DNA of 56,190 nucleotides from Alphaproteobacteria bacterium (GCA_017444525.1 JAFSWL010000005.1:1-56190); one strand, 5' to 3'. Numbered from the stretch's first letter, positions 24,697 to 33,970 are shown. The notes: generated by a model from the sequence alone, not told the origin. Made by a program: numbers and translations.

Positions 24697-25590
24697 TTAT
24701 TGATGCCGTGGTAATGCGGATTCTTCAGCTAACCAGCGGAATAATAAACGCATTCGCTCATCACCGGTTGCAGCCATATCTTCCGGATGCCATTGTATAC
24801 ATAAAATACGTCGAGCCTCGGATCCCCATGCCTCAGGGGTGCCATCGGGAGCTTCGGCATAATAGTCAAGTGGTAAGCTGACAAAACGCGTATCGCATTT
24901 AAGCTTTTGAGCTTGCAATTCTAGCTGAATTTTCAGCGGTGCCAACAGCTCACTGTGACGTGAGTTGACATAGAACATATTATCTTCGCCTAAAATACGC
25001 CTTAACAGTGTATCGGAAAAGATATCGACACAATGCGCCTTTGATTTGTTGGTTTTATGTTCAATCGACGTTTCGGTAGAGTTGAAATTACGCAGCAATT
25101 TAAGTCCCAGTTCGGCAGCCACCATTTGTGCACCGGCACAAATACCGAGTATTGGAATATCATCAAACAAAGCACAGCGAATACATAGAATATAAGCCAT
25201 CTGCCGTATAGATACGAATTCGGTATCATTGTGTGGATCTGTATAATACAATTCTGATGATTCAAACGAACCTCCGGGAAGCAAAAGACCGTTACAATCT
25301 TTCATCTGTAAAGTACAGTGATGATACGTGATGAAACGAATGTTCACCCTTTGTCTCGCCAGCTCGGAAACCAAATTCCAATCGACGGAATAGCAATCAC
25401 CGTTGCGTCCCATAAGCAAACCTACAACCGGAGCACCTACTGCCGGCATCGGATATCCCAGACGCTCGTAGCTATCCTCCGAAAGTATAGGTTGCGGAGT
25501 TTCACTTTCATAGATACATGCACTGACTTCTGAGTCTAAAACATAAAAAATCTTGCTCAGTGGCTCAAATTGTAATTTAATTATTTTCAT
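24697..25590 (-). CDS. Class I glutamine amidotransferase-like (peptidase C26 / PuuD-like)
   Basis: The 297-residue protein resembles gamma-glutamyl-gamma-aminobutyrate hydrolases. The nucleophile lies in GICAGAQMVAAELG, and the His-Glu pair in IQWHPED. The oxyanion-side motif GLLLPGGSF and the PVVGLLMG start fit the family. The N-terminal 45 residues are longer than in E. coli PuuD. No polyamine or GABA genes are nearby, so the substrate is unknown. It is divergent from ftsH across 220 bases of AT-rich DNA in which I could place no certain promoter. Confidence 0.85.
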   Translation of the reverse strand: MKIIKLQFEPLSKIFYVLDSEVSACIYESETPQPILSEDSYERLGYPMPAVGAPVVGLLMGRNGDCYSVDWNLVSELARQRVNIRFITYHHCTLQMKDCNGLLLPGGSFESSELYYTDPHNDTEFVSIRQMAYILCIRCALFDDIPILGICAGAQMVAAELGLKLLRNFNSTETSIEHKTNKSKAHCVDIFSDTLLRRILGEDNMFYVNSRHSELLAPLKIQLELQAQKLKCDTRFVSLPLDYYAEAPDGTPEAWGSEARRILCIQWHPEDMAATGDERMRLLFRWLAEESALPRHQ

Positions 25591-25810
25591 TTTGTATATG
25601 AAGAACTTGATTAATGTATATTCATATAAATAAAAATCTCACAAAAATCAAGCAAAATATTTGTTTTAGACATAAAAATATATATGTATTAAACACCGGT
25701 AATAGTGATTAAGTGTGTAAAAATACTTGTTTTTTTAAAATTTACCCTTAATATACGATGCAATTGACACTAATTATATGTATGAGTTGATTATATTATG
25801 GGATAATTAA

Positions 25811-27676
25811 ATGAAATTTAGTAAAAATGCTATTATTTGGATTTTGGTATTCATCGGGTTAACCGCGTTTTTCGGTATAGCTGAAAATAAAACGTCGGCG
25901 ATTGATTCCGAAAAAATATTGTTTTCCGATTTTATGGATGAAGTTAAAAGTAAACGTGTTTCCAATGTTGCTATCAGCGGCTCAGAAATATCAGGTATGA
26001 CTACCGATGGTAAGAGGTTTGTAACTTATGCTCCATACAGTCCGACAACAGTTGATACTCTGTTGGAAAACAATGTAAAAATAGAAGCCAGACCGCAGGA
26101 TACTTCGGGTGAAACATTTTGGAGCATCATAATCTCTTGGTTTCCGATGTTGTTGTTGGTAGGTGTATGGATTTTCTTTATGCGACAAGCCAGCGCCGGT
26201 AATAATAAAGCGCTTAGCTTTGGTAAATCTCGTGCCCGCCTGATAGAAAACAACAAAAAAGTTACGTTTGCCGATGTAGCTGGTGCCGATGAGTCTAAGC
26301 AGGAACTTGAAGAAATTATCGACTTTTTGAAAGATCCGATAAAATTTCAGCGTTTGGGGGGTAAAATTCCGAAAGGAGTACTGTTGGTAGGTCCTCCGGG
26401 GACCGGTAAAACTCTGTTGGCAAAAGCAGTGGCAGGTGAGGCCAATGTTCCGTTTTTCTCCATTTCCGGTTCGGATTTTGTAGAAATGTTTGTGGGGGTA
26501 GGAGCTTCACGCGTGCGGGACATGTTTGAACAAGCCAAGAAAAACGCACCATGCATATTGTTTATCGATGAAATTGATGCGGTGGGACGCCATCGCGGAG
26601 CCGGACTGGGCGGCGGAAACGATGAGAGAGAGCAGACACTTAATCAGTTGTTGGTAGAAATGGATGGTTTTGAACCTAACGAAAATGTTATTTTGATTGC
26701 AGCAACTAACCGTCCCGACGTTCTGGATCCGGCACTGTTGCGTCCGGGGCGTTTTGACCGACAGGTGGTTGTAACCAATCCGGATATTAAGGGACGTGAA
26801 GAAATTTTGAAAGTTCATGCACGCAAAGTTCCGTTGGCTAAAGATGTTGATTTATCGGTAATTGCGCGAGGCACTCCGGGGTTTTCGGGAGCCGATTTGG
26901 CCAATTTGGTTAATGAAGCGGCTCTGCTTGCGGCCAGATATAATAAACGTAAAGTAACCGCATCAGATTTTGATAATGCCAAAGATAAAGTGCTGATGGG
27001 GAATGAGCGCAAATCAATGGCTATGGATGAAGAAGAAAAGAAATTGACGGCTTATCACGAGGCAGGTCATGCCATCTGTTCTTTACATGTTTCTGAGACC
27101 GATCCGATTCATAAGGCGACAATTATACCTAGAGGACGGGCTTTGGGAATGGTTCAGCAATTGCCGGAGAAAGATCATTATTCATATACACGAGCCAAAA
27201 TGCTTTCTCGATTGATTATTTGTATGGGCGGACGTGCCAGCGAAGAGCTTAAGTTCGGTTATGATAAGGTCACATCCGGTGCTTCGGCAGATATTTCCGC
27301 AGCGACTAATCTGGCACGCTCTATGGTTACAGAGTGGGGTATGAGTGATTTGCTCGGACCGGTTTTATATGCTGAAAATTCCAATGAAGTTTTTTTAGGA
27401 CGGACCGTTACGCAAAACAAGAATATGAGCGAAGAAACCGCACGTTTGGTTGATGCCGAAATCAAGCGTTTGTTGACCGATGCTCATGAACAAGCCGTTG
27501 AAATTTTGAAAAAATATGATAAAGAACTCGAGGCTTTAGCGCAAGCTCTGATAGAATATGAAACGCTTTCCGGTGATGAGATTAAAGACATTATTGCCGG
27601 TAAAACGCTTAATCGTTCAGAATATTCTCCGGTTCCGCCGGAAAAACAAACTAAAGCATCATTACCGGAAGTATGA
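25811..27676 (+). CDS. ftsH: ATP-dependent zinc metalloprotease FtsH
   Basis: FtsH is the hexameric inner-membrane AAA+ protease that degrades misassembled membrane proteins and regulators. The 621-residue protein has two transmembrane segments (about 6-23 and 100-120) flanking a small periplasmic domain. Next come Walker A GPPGTGKT, Walker B ILFIDEID, the second region of homology [21 protein letters not shown], and the zinc site HEAGH (416-420). The C-terminal tail is short. In many proteobacteria tilS lies upstream; here it does not. It is followed ten bases later by the degenerate DEAD-box gene. Confidence 0.98.
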   Translation: MKFSKNAIIWILVFIGLTAFFGIAENKTSAIDSEKILFSDFMDEVKSKRVSNVAISGSEISGMTTDGKRFVTYAPYSPTTVDTLLENNVKIEARPQDTSGETFWSIIISWFPMLLLVGVWIFFMRQASAGNNKALSFGKSRARLIENNKKVTFADVAGADESKQELEEIIDFLKDPIKFQRLGGKIPKGVLLVGPPGTGKTLLAKAVAGEANVPFFSISGSDFVEMFVGVGASRVRDMFEQAKKNAPCILFIDEIDAVGRHRGAGLGGGNDEREQTLNQLLVEMDGFEPNENVILIAATNRPDVLDPALLRPGRFDRQVVVTNPDIKGREEILKVHARKVPLAKDVDLSVIARGTPGFSGADLANLVNEAALLAARYNKRKVTASDFDNAKDKVLMGNERKSMAMDEEEKKLTAYHEAGHAICSLHVSETDPIHKATIIPRGRALGMVQQLPEKDHYSYTRAKMLSRLIICMGGRASEELKFGYDKVTSGASADISAATNLARSMVTEWGMSDLLGPVLYAENSNEVFLGRTVTQNKNMSEETARLVDAEIKRLLTDAHEQAVEILKKYDKELEALAQALIEYETLSGDEIKDIIAGKTLNRSEYSPVPPEKQTKASLPEV

Positions 27677-27686
27677 GAGGTTAAAT

Positions 27687-28553
27687 ATGGATTTTAAAGA
27701 ATTGGGATTATCCGAAAAGACAATACAGGCGATTAATGAAGCCGGATATTCTGTTCCGACGACTGTACAAGCCGATGTTATTCCGTCCATTTTACAGGGT
27801 AAGGACGTGTTTACGATAGCTCCGGCGAAATGCGGTAAGACATGTTCATATGTATTTCCGCTGATTGACGTGATTGCTCGTAAAGGGGCTAAGAATATTT
27901 TGATAATAACCGCCAGTGCGCAAGCCTCGGTAACAGTATCGGACAGATTTGCCGTGTTTAATAAATATCACGAAATAACTGTCAATGAAGAACAAGAAAA
28001 TATTGACGATGAGGCTAATGTAATTATTGCTTCTCCGAAATTATTGTCGGATTTGCTTGATGAAGATAAAATAGATTTATCGCAAGTTGATATTTTGGTG
28101 GTTGACGATATAAATATAATCAAAAAAACGCATCAATTAGAGCAATTGGAAAAAGTTTTGGCGGTATTGCCATCTGAAAAGCAAAATATTGTGTATACTA
28201 ATCGGCGCTCCAAAGAAACTCAGGCTCTCTTGGATAAAATTCTGCAAACGCCGGAAGAAATTAAGGTAAATAAAGATAAAGAACAAGAAATTGGAGAACA
28301 GGTAAAGGAAATCAAAGACAAAGCAATTTCATTAAAGAAAAACGAAAACGGACTGACAGAGTCTGCACAAACGAAAGAAAAACAGAACGCATCTACCCCA
28401 AAAGCCAGACGCGATACTGTTAAAAAGTTGCCGCGGCGGGAAAATTGCAAAGATGCTGAAGCACTTAATTTGGTAAAAAGATATCACACATTCGGGTATA
28501 ATACGCCGGCATTTTTGTTGACGGCGACCGAACTGGCAGAAGATAATCAGTAA
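27687..28553 (+). CDS. Degenerate DEAD-box protein, single RecA-like domain
   Basis: The 288-residue protein starts like a DEAD-box helicase: Q-motif region FKELGLSEKTIQAINEAGYSVPTTVQ, then a P-loop-like APAKCGKT where AxTGSGKT is expected. The DEAD motif is replaced by DDIN (in VVDDINII) and the SAT motif is not evident. There is no second RecA domain: after about residue 180 comes a lysine-rich linker and a short conserved-looking end (RYHTFGYNTPAFLLTATEL). It should therefore lack helicase activity and may act as an RNA or protein adaptor. Start ATG 27687 has GAGAGG upstream, ten bases after ftsH, so the two are probably cotranscribed. Confidence 0.8.
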   Translation: MDFKELGLSEKTIQAINEAGYSVPTTVQADVIPSILQGKDVFTIAPAKCGKTCSYVFPLIDVIARKGAKNILIITASAQASVTVSDRFAVFNKYHEITVNEEQENIDDEANVIIASPKLLSDLLDEDKIDLSQVDILVVDDINIIKKTHQLEQLEKVLAVLPSEKQNIVYTNRRSKETQALLDKILQTPEEIKVNKDKEQEIGEQVKEIKDKAISLKKNENGLTESAQTKEKQNASTPKARRDTVKKLPRRENCKDAEALNLVKRYHTFGYNTPAFLLTATELAEDNQ

Positions 28554-28645
28554 AATATGTGATTTTTTATAAAAAAAATCTTGAAAATATAACCGAATTT
28601 AAGTTATAAAGTCGCATAAAAGACGATTGAAAATAGGAGATAAAA

Positions 28646-29404
28646 ATGTCTGGACACTCGCAATTTAAAAACATTATGTATCGCAAAGGCGCTCAAGATG
28701 CCAAAAAGGCACGCGTCTTTGCCAAGCTGGCTCGTGAAATTACCGTTGCAGCCAAAAGCGGTTTGCCTGAGCCGGATAAGAATCCGCGTTTGCGCTTGGC
28801 AATTCAAGCAGCACGCGCCGAAAGTATGCCAAAGGATAATATTGAGCGTGCCATAGCCAAAGCAACTACGGTAGCCGGCGGCGCTGATTTCGTTTCTATG
28901 CGTTATGAAGGTTTCTCCCCGAACAAAGTATCGGTTATTGTTGAGGCTCTGACCGATAACAAAAACCGTACAGCCGGCAATGTCCGTACCATTTTCGGAA
29001 AGCGCGGCGGTCAGATGGGTGAAAGCGGTTCGGTGCTGTTTAATTTTGAACGTATCGGTTATATTCAATATCCGGTTAGCGTTGCCGGTGCTGATGAAAT
29101 GTTTGAGGCTGCATTGGAAGCCGGTGCCAACGAAGTGGTAAGCGATGATGAAAACCACGAGATTGAAACTCTGCCGGATGATTTATCTGCAGTAACTTCT
29201 GCTTTAGAAGCAAAATATGGTACGCCGTCCGCATCTCGTTTGGATTGGAAACCGATGGTAAAAGTTGATATTACCGACGTTGAAACCGCTCGCAAGTTTC
29301 TGGATTTTATCGACGCATTGGAGGATGACGAAGACGTACAACACGTTTATCACAATGCGGAAATTGCCGACAATGTGATGGCTGAGCTTGCCGGAGATGA
29401 ATAA
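28646..29404 (+). CDS. yebC: YebC/PmpR-family regulator (TACO1 homologue)
   Basis: The 252-residue protein has the family start SGHSQFKNIMYRKGAQDAKKARVFAKLAREI and the following SGLPEPDKNPRLRLAI and MPKDNIERAI. Members act as transcription regulators or, by recent work on TACO1/YebC, as translation factors easing proline-rich stalls. GGAGA precedes the ATG. It is followed three bases later by ruvC, a conserved order. Confidence 0.96.
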   Translation: MSGHSQFKNIMYRKGAQDAKKARVFAKLAREITVAAKSGLPEPDKNPRLRLAIQAARAESMPKDNIERAIAKATTVAGGADFVSMRYEGFSPNKVSVIVEALTDNKNRTAGNVRTIFGKRGGQMGESGSVLFNFERIGYIQYPVSVAGADEMFEAALEAGANEVVSDDENHEIETLPDDLSAVTSALEAKYGTPSASRLDWKPMVKVDITDVETARKFLDFIDALEDDEDVQHVYHNAEIADNVMAELAGDE

Positions 29405-29407
29405 TAT

Positions 29408-29884
29408 ATGCGCATCTTAGGCTTAGATCCGAGTTTAACCTCGACCGGCTGGGGTGTGATAGATGTAAACGGAAACCGTCTGCAATACGTTGCGGACGGT
29501 TTTATTCCAACTGAACCGAAAATGCCCATAGAGGACAGGTTAGAGCTGATTTTTAAAGCTCTGAACGACGTGATTGCAGCTTATCAACCGCAAGAAGCGG
29601 CAATAGAAAAAACCTTTTTAAATAAAAATCCGGAAACCTCGTTGAAATTGAGTATGGCGCGCGGAGTGGTTATTCTGGCGGTAGGGCATAATCATCTTCC
29701 GCTATATGAGTTTGATCCGACTAAAGTCAAAAAAGCATTAGTTGGAGTAGGGCGCGCCGAAAAAACACAAGTGGAAACTATGGTAAAGATTTTGCTTCCG
29801 GGGTGTCAGCCAAAAAATAATGATTCCGCCGATGCTTTGGCCATGGCAATTACGCGCAGCCATTATCGTACCTCAATCGGCTGA
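29408..29884 (+). CDS. ruvC: Holliday junction resolvase RuvC
   Basis: RuvC cuts Holliday junctions as a dimer. The 158-residue protein has the acidic catalytic residues D7 (ILGLDPSLTSTGWG), E67 (AAIEKTFLNKN), D139 and D142 (NNDSADALAMAI), in the E. coli spacing. It lies three bases after yebC without its own clear ribosome site, so it is probably coupled. ruvA and ruvB, usually next, are not in the window. Confidence 0.97.
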   Translation: MRILGLDPSLTSTGWGVIDVNGNRLQYVADGFIPTEPKMPIEDRLELIFKALNDVIAAYQPQEAAIEKTFLNKNPETSLKLSMARGVVILAVGHNHLPLYEFDPTKVKKALVGVGRAEKTQVETMVKILLPGCQPKNNDSADALAMAITRSHYRTSIG

Positions 29885-29936
29885 AAACCGGTGTCTGATG
29901 CAATATTGGCAATTTGAGAAACTTCTCTGTTATTTG

Positions 29937-29965
29937 TTGACAAAATCAGAAAATTGATATATACT
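29937..29965 (+). promoter_or_regulatory. Consensus promoter for the 29992-30956 unit
   Basis: TTGACA (29937-29942), a 17-base spacer and TATACT (29960-29965). Predicted start is about 20 bases before the ATG at 29992. Confidence 0.8.
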
Positions 29966-29991
29966 GGACATATAAACAATGGAGAAAGACT

Positions 29992-30555
29992 ATGCAGGAA
30001 ACATACAAAAACACCGAAGAATACGATAAACAAATTAAAGAAGTCCGCAGTCGTATCAAGGAAATGCTTGAAAATAAAAATCATCGCTACGGTGGCGCTA
30101 TATCGGATTGGCAAATGTTGGAATATGACTTGCAAAAAGATAAAGTTTTTGCCGAGGCCACCCATATAGCCAAAGAACAGAAAAAAGAAGATGTGGTTCA
30201 GCGGATGATAAAGTCGGCAAAAGGTACGCATCTGTGGCAAAGAATGCTTATAGAGGATAACCGCAGAGATATGATGGTAGGTTATATATGGAGTGCGATA
30301 ATAATCGGCGGCGGTACGGTGGCTTCTGCGCCGGTGGTTACAGCGTGCGGAGCAGTTGCATTTTTGGGAACGTTGGGATACTGTTTGCGCAAAAATAAAG
30401 AATTAACACAATCGCAAAAAGATTTGACTGCTCTGCAAGAATACGTTAAGAGCAGCGATTTGCAAAAAGCGGTAAATATGTCACAAAAGAATGAAAAGCC
30501 GAGCATTAAAAGTCAAATAATTGAAAGGTTAAGGCGCGATTTCATTCGCAAATAA
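29992..30555 (+). CDS. Membrane protein of unknown function (187 aa)
   Basis: GGAGA precedes the ATG. The protein has a charged helical N-terminal part (1-95, many K and E), then a glycine- and alanine-rich hydrophobic hairpin (about 101-142, WSAIIIGGGTVASAPVVTAC...). A charged C-terminal helix (about 145-187) ends it. The layout suggests a membrane-hairpin protein with both ends in the cytoplasm. I do not recognise a family. It is expressed from its own strong promoter together with the 129-residue gene that follows. Confidence 0.65.
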   Translation: MQETYKNTEEYDKQIKEVRSRIKEMLENKNHRYGGAISDWQMLEYDLQKDKVFAEATHIAKEQKKEDVVQRMIKSAKGTHLWQRMLIEDNRRDMMVGYIWSAIIIGGGTVASAPVVTACGAVAFLGTLGYCLRKNKELTQSQKDLTALQEYVKSSDLQKAVNMSQKNEKPSIKSQIIERLRRDFIRK

Positions 30556-30566
30556 CGGAGATTTAT

Positions 30567-30956
30567 ATGGAAATACAAAATGCTAAGGCTATGTTTGTTG
30601 AAGATGATGAGGGAATAATCGCAATTACCAATTTATCCGACTTGCCGACCGTAGTTGTGGGAGAATTTGTTTATGACGGTAATAATGTTGCCTTTTTGAA
30701 TCGCGATAATCATTTTTTCGCTATTCAAAATATTCCTCCTTATCTTCGTAAAAGAATTATTGAGTCAGAAGAGATTACCGTGGTTGAACAGCGGCAAAAA
30801 GAGATGTATGCTTATTTGGTACACGTGCGGACTGTAGATGATATGAAAATACCGGACAATTGGGATGAATATTCCCAAAATGCGATTGCGACATTGCAAA
30901 AACAAATGTCGGCGGCAGATTTTGACCGCATGGTGCAGGCAGCAGAAAAAATTTAA
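30567..30956 (+). CDS. Soluble protein of unknown function (129 aa)
   Basis: CGGAG lies upstream of the ATG, 11 bases after the preceding gene. The first 70 residues look like a beta-rich fold (MFVEDDEGIIAITNL, VVVGEFVYDGNNVAFL). The rest is helical and charged (KEMYAYLVHVRTVDDM, then QKQMSAADFDRMVQAAEKI). No signal peptide. No family recognised. It converges on the glycosyltransferase gene. Confidence 0.65.
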   Translation: MEIQNAKAMFVEDDEGIIAITNLSDLPTVVVGEFVYDGNNVAFLNRDNHFFAIQNIPPYLRKRIIESEEITVVEQRQKEMYAYLVHVRTVDDMKIPDNWDEYSQNAIATLQKQMSAADFDRMVQAAEKI

Positions 30957-30966
30957 GCCATAGCTT

Positions 30967-31917
30967 TCAGCGTATCTTCTCCATAAAATCGGCGACGGAA
31001 GTATCTTTGACTATAACCCCGATATTACATAAGTCATCGAATCGTTCAAATAAAAAATACTCGTTCCATGCTGTTTGCATTTTATCTGTCAGATAATAAT
31101 TTTCATACCAATCTCGCCAATGAGTGCCGAATGCTTTGTTAGGCAGATTCAGGATAGCCTCTCCACCTTTACGAACTTTATCGTTAAAATGCTTAAAATT
31201 ACGGATAAAATAGTGATATACTACAATATCCGCAATATGACTTTTACGTTTATGATACATTCTCGCCTTATGATTTCCTTCTCCTATCATTTTATAATCC
31301 GAAGCTTTCATAATAACTTTGGCAGTTAAGTCTTCATACGAATACATCTTGCTTTTAATGTTATATTTTTCTTCTTCAAACCGGTGTAATCTGCGGCCGA
31401 TAAAATATGGTTCATTTATAAAATTTTCGGAATTTAGGTATGGGATAAAATTCTTGAGATACACGCTTAATGAGTTGCAATCGCTGTTTTCTGCAATATC
31501 ATATTTCAGATTCAATGACTGAGCGTACCAAAATTCATCAGCGTCGGCACTGATAATCCAATCGGCTTTATATTTGTTTTTTGCCGTAAGTATCATTCGG
31601 TTGCACCAATCTGCCTGATGCATGGTTGTACTTGGTTCGTCAATAAGCTCGAGTATCCAGCCTTTATCTTTATACTTTTGCAAAATTTTGCGAGTGCCGT
31701 CGGTAGAATTATTATCCGTAACAATAAAGGCATCGACCCCCATCGCTTTATGAAATAAAAACCAATCATCAATAATATCGGCCTCATCTTTGCATAACAA
31801 AACCATAATCAATTTTGTTTTATTTATGGATTGTTCTATCAGTTCTTTTTGGCGTTTTTTACGCTTATCTCTGTTTCTGATGAAAATTGTTGCCAGTTTT
31901 GCCATTTGTTTATTCAT
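30967..31917 (-). CDS. Glycosyltransferase family 2-like protein
   Basis: The 316-residue protein has a GT-A fold core: LIMVLLCKDEADIIDDWFLFH, VTDNNSTDGTRKIL, and the metal-binding DxD-like SADADEFW. It resembles Glyco_tranf_2_4 (GT92-like) enzymes that modify cell-surface glycans; donor and acceptor are unknown. There is no signal peptide, but an N-terminal basic stretch is present. I start at ATG 31917 (MNKQMAKL), with CGGAG eight bases upstream; a longer GTG start would run toward the ncRNA terminator. It is isolated from other glycan genes. Confidence 0.85.
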   Translation of the reverse strand: MNKQMAKLATIFIRNRDKRKKRQKELIEQSINKTKLIMVLLCKDEADIIDDWFLFHKAMGVDAFIVTDNNSTDGTRKILQKYKDKGWILELIDEPSTTMHQADWCNRMILTAKNKYKADWIISADADEFWYAQSLNLKYDIAENSDCNSLSVYLKNFIPYLNSENFINEPYFIGRRLHRFEEEKYNIKSKMYSYEDLTAKVIMKASDYKMIGEGNHKARMYHKRKSHIADIVVYHYFIRNFKHFNDKVRKGGEAILNLPNKAFGTHWRDWYENYYLTDKMQTAWNEYFLFERFDDLCNIGVIVKDTSVADFMEKIR

Positions 31918-31944
31918 GTTTCTGCTCCGGTTGATTGTTACAAA

Positions 31945-32170
31945 CAAAAAACCCACTTTCGTCAGAAAGCGGGCGGATGTTCAGAAACCGTCATTAAAAT
32001 AGATAAAAAAGCGGCTCGGCTTATTCGGCATAGCCTTATTGGGCCGACATCCGCCCTTAAAAAAGGACAGAAGTCGGCATATATATTTAAGTCGCTTATG
32101 CTCCAGCGACTATCTATTTTAATGAACAGGGTTTCTGACGCCCTGAGTATGGTTTTCCATACCTGAAACC
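31945..32170 (-). ncRNA. Structured non-coding RNA, candidate stand-alone HEARO/omega-RNA
   Basis: On the minus strand, read from about 32170, the RNA has hairpins GTATGG/CCATAC (32147-32152 with 32157-32162) and CAGGG/CCCTG (32127-32131 with 32141-32145). A perfect 15-base helix joins 32111-32125 with 31991-32005, extended by GGTTTCTG with CAGAAACC (32130-32137 with 31982-31989). Within it are GTCGCT/AGCGAC and GCCGAC/GTCGGC hairpins and a CGGCTTATTCGGCATAGCC region. It ends in a CCCGCTTTC/GAAAGTGGG hairpin and a T-run at 31945-31951. This branched layout, and motifs such as TTCATTAAAATAG and GGCTATGCCGAA, match my memory of HEARO RNAs, the guide RNAs of IscB nucleases. No iscB lies nearby. 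The existence of an RNA is well supported; the family is from memory. Confidence 0.65.
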
Positions 32171-32199
32171 AGACTACAGATTATTAAAACAAAAGTCAA
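32171..32199 (-). promoter_or_regulatory. Promoter of the structured RNA
   Basis: On the minus strand TTGACT (32194-32199), a 17-base spacer and TAGTCT (32171-32176). The start would fall within a few bases of the first hairpin, which implies little or no 5' extension before the scaffold. Confidence 0.55.
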
Positions 32200-32232
32200 T
32201 AAAATGATTTTGAAAATTATAAACTCAGGTTA

Positions 32233-33144
32233 TTATCTTTTTCGGTAGGTGGCGTTTTCTATCAATCTGGCGCATAAATCGGCATAAGAAACACCAAGAT
32301 ATTTGGCTTGCTCCGGCACCAGCGACAGCGAGGTCATTCCCGGATTGGTGTTAATTTCCAAGAACACCACGCCGTCGGTCGGATTATAGCGAAAATCACA
32401 ACGCGAAACTGTGCGGCAGCCCAGCGCATTGTGTACGATTTCGGCATAACGGCAACAAGTTTGCGCTGCCTCTTGCGGAATATCCGCTGGTAATATATGT
32501 TGAGTAAAACCGGCGGTATATTTTGCTTCATAGTCATAAAATTCGTTTTTAGCCTTAAGTTCTGTCACAACATTAGCTTTGCCTTCAAAACAGGCTACCG
32601 TCAATTCACGTCCGGCAATATACTGTTCAATCAGTACTTCAAGCGAATCGTCAGAATAGTTGATTTGTGCGGTGTCGGCGGCACTACGGATTATAAATAC
32701 TCCGACACTGGAACCGTCTGCCACCGGTTTTATTACGTATGGGTAAGGTATTGAGGTTCCATACTTTTTGTATTCGGCAAAAGTTTTTTTCTCATCGGCG
32801 GCAACTTTAACCCCGTTTTGCATTGCGATTAATTTGCATAAATGCTTGTTCATACCGATGGCGGAAGCGTTCAATCCCGAGTGGGTATAAGGAATGCCGA
32901 GCATATCAAACAAACCCTGAATTTCACCGTCTTCACCCCAGTTTCCGTAAAGTCCGTTATAAATAACGTCAGGTTTTTCAGCGCGCAAAACGTCGAGCAA
33001 ATGCCAGACATCTGTCAGGTCGTGTTCAATTACCGTATACCCCTTACTTCTCAGTGCTTTTGCAATATCGTCGGCAGAGGAAATACTGACTTCACGCTCG
33101 GCCGAAAATCCGCCATAAAGCAATAAAACTTTTTTATCCATCAT
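32233..33144 (-). CDS. ddl: D-alanine--D-alanine ligase
   Basis: Ddl joins two D-Ala for the peptidoglycan precursor; its product is used by MurF (19404-20732). The 303-residue ATP-grasp protein has GGFSAEREVSISSA, the GNWGEDGEIQGLFDMLGIPYTHSG stretch (positions about 71-94), YPYVIKPVADGSSVGV and the metal and product motif EINTNPGMTSLSLVPEQA. Two adjacent ATGs are possible; AAGGA suits either. It lies upstream of the structured RNA on the same strand, away from any murC-murB-ftsQ cluster. Confidence 0.97.
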   Translation of the reverse strand: MMDKKVLLLYGGFSAEREVSISSADDIAKALRSKGYTVIEHDLTDVWHLLDVLRAEKPDVIYNGLYGNWGEDGEIQGLFDMLGIPYTHSGLNASAIGMNKHLCKLIAMQNGVKVAADEKKTFAEYKKYGTSIPYPYVIKPVADGSSVGVFIIRSAADTAQINYSDDSLEVLIEQYIAGRELTVACFEGKANVVTELKAKNEFYDYEAKYTAGFTQHILPADIPQEAAQTCCRYAEIVHNALGCRTVSRCDFRYNPTDGVVFLEINTNPGMTSLSLVPEQAKYLGVSYADLCARLIENATYRKR

Positions 33145-33208
33145 TTTTTCCTTTATTATCTTAAATTTTCTGTTATGTTAGGATTAATTGTTTAATGATT
33201 GGCTAAAA

Positions 33209-33970
33209 ATGAACGGAATTTTGATTTTTTTATTTGCTGTGATGACCGCAATTCGCGCCGAAGCACTGGAGGTAACGCAAAATATGCAAACCACCATCGG
33301 GGTGTTTAATGCTTGCGAACAGTCTCTTACTTATAAGTTTGAGAACAATAAATACAATATGCAAACCAGACTTATCACTACCGGTACATTCGGTAAAATA
33401 TATCCGTTTACCGGCGAGTATCACGCTTACGGCACCTACAATAAGGATAAGTTTAAGCCGGAGGATTACGGCTATGAAGTGCAATCAAGATATCATCATC
33501 GCACCAAGCGCCTGACCTATAAAGACGGGGTGCCGCAAACCCGCATCAAAACACGGGAGGATCGCTATTTGGAAGAACCGGCTCTGGTGGATTTGGATAA
33601 GCTGGATGATTCAATTGATTTATTGTCGCTGTTCGGAGTTTTAACCGAGCAAGTGGTGCGGGCGGATACTTGCGATTTGCACCGCTACTCGTTCAATGGT
33701 AAAAAATATTCGCTTTCGGAAATGAAAACCGTCGGACATGAGGAAATTCAAACTCCGTATTTTGCAGGTAATGCGCTGAAATGCGAATATATGTTGGAAA
33801 TTCAAAAAGGTGCTTCCGCCGGATTTTTACTCAATCAAAAAATGCCGATTTATTTGTGGATTTTGCGCGATAAAACAGCTAATGCTCCGTTTATTGCCAA
33901 GGTGGAGGCTCAAAAAACACCGTTCGGAAAATTGGAATCTTACACAACATCAATAGAGGTAAAAAAATAA
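33209..33970 (+). CDS. Exported protein, DUF3108-like
   Basis: The 253-residue protein has a signal peptide (MNGILIFLFAVMTAIRAEA, cleavage before LEV). The mature part is rich in beta strands, with SLTYKFENNKYNMQTRL, GTYNKDKFKPEDYGYEV and a terminal LESYTTSIEVKK; this pattern resembles DUF3108 periplasmic proteins of proteobacteria. Two or three cysteines may pair. I start at ATG 33209; the in-frame TTG at 33188 would put charged residues before the signal. The stop overlaps the trhP start as TAATG, so the two are coupled, though no functional link is known. Confidence 0.75.
   Translation: MNGILIFLFAVMTAIRAEALEVTQNMQTTIGVFNACEQSLTYKFENNKYNMQTRLITTGTFGKIYPFTGEYHAYGTYNKDKFKPEDYGYEVQSRYHHRTKRLTYKDGVPQTRIKTREDRYLEEPALVDLDKLDDSIDLLSLFGVLTEQVVRADTCDLHRYSFNGKKYSLSEMKTVGHEEIQTPYFAGNALKCEYMLEIQKGASAGFLLNQKMPIYLWILRDKTANAPFIAKVEAQKTPFGKLESYTTSIEVKK

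Noticed and set aside
31945-32170. tmRNA, 6S RNA, RNase P RNA or SRP RNA
   Set aside because: No tRNA-like ends or tag frame, no 6S-type single long hairpin with central bubble, no GAGGAAAGTCC-type RNase P core, and no SRP GGAA-tetraloop region were seen.
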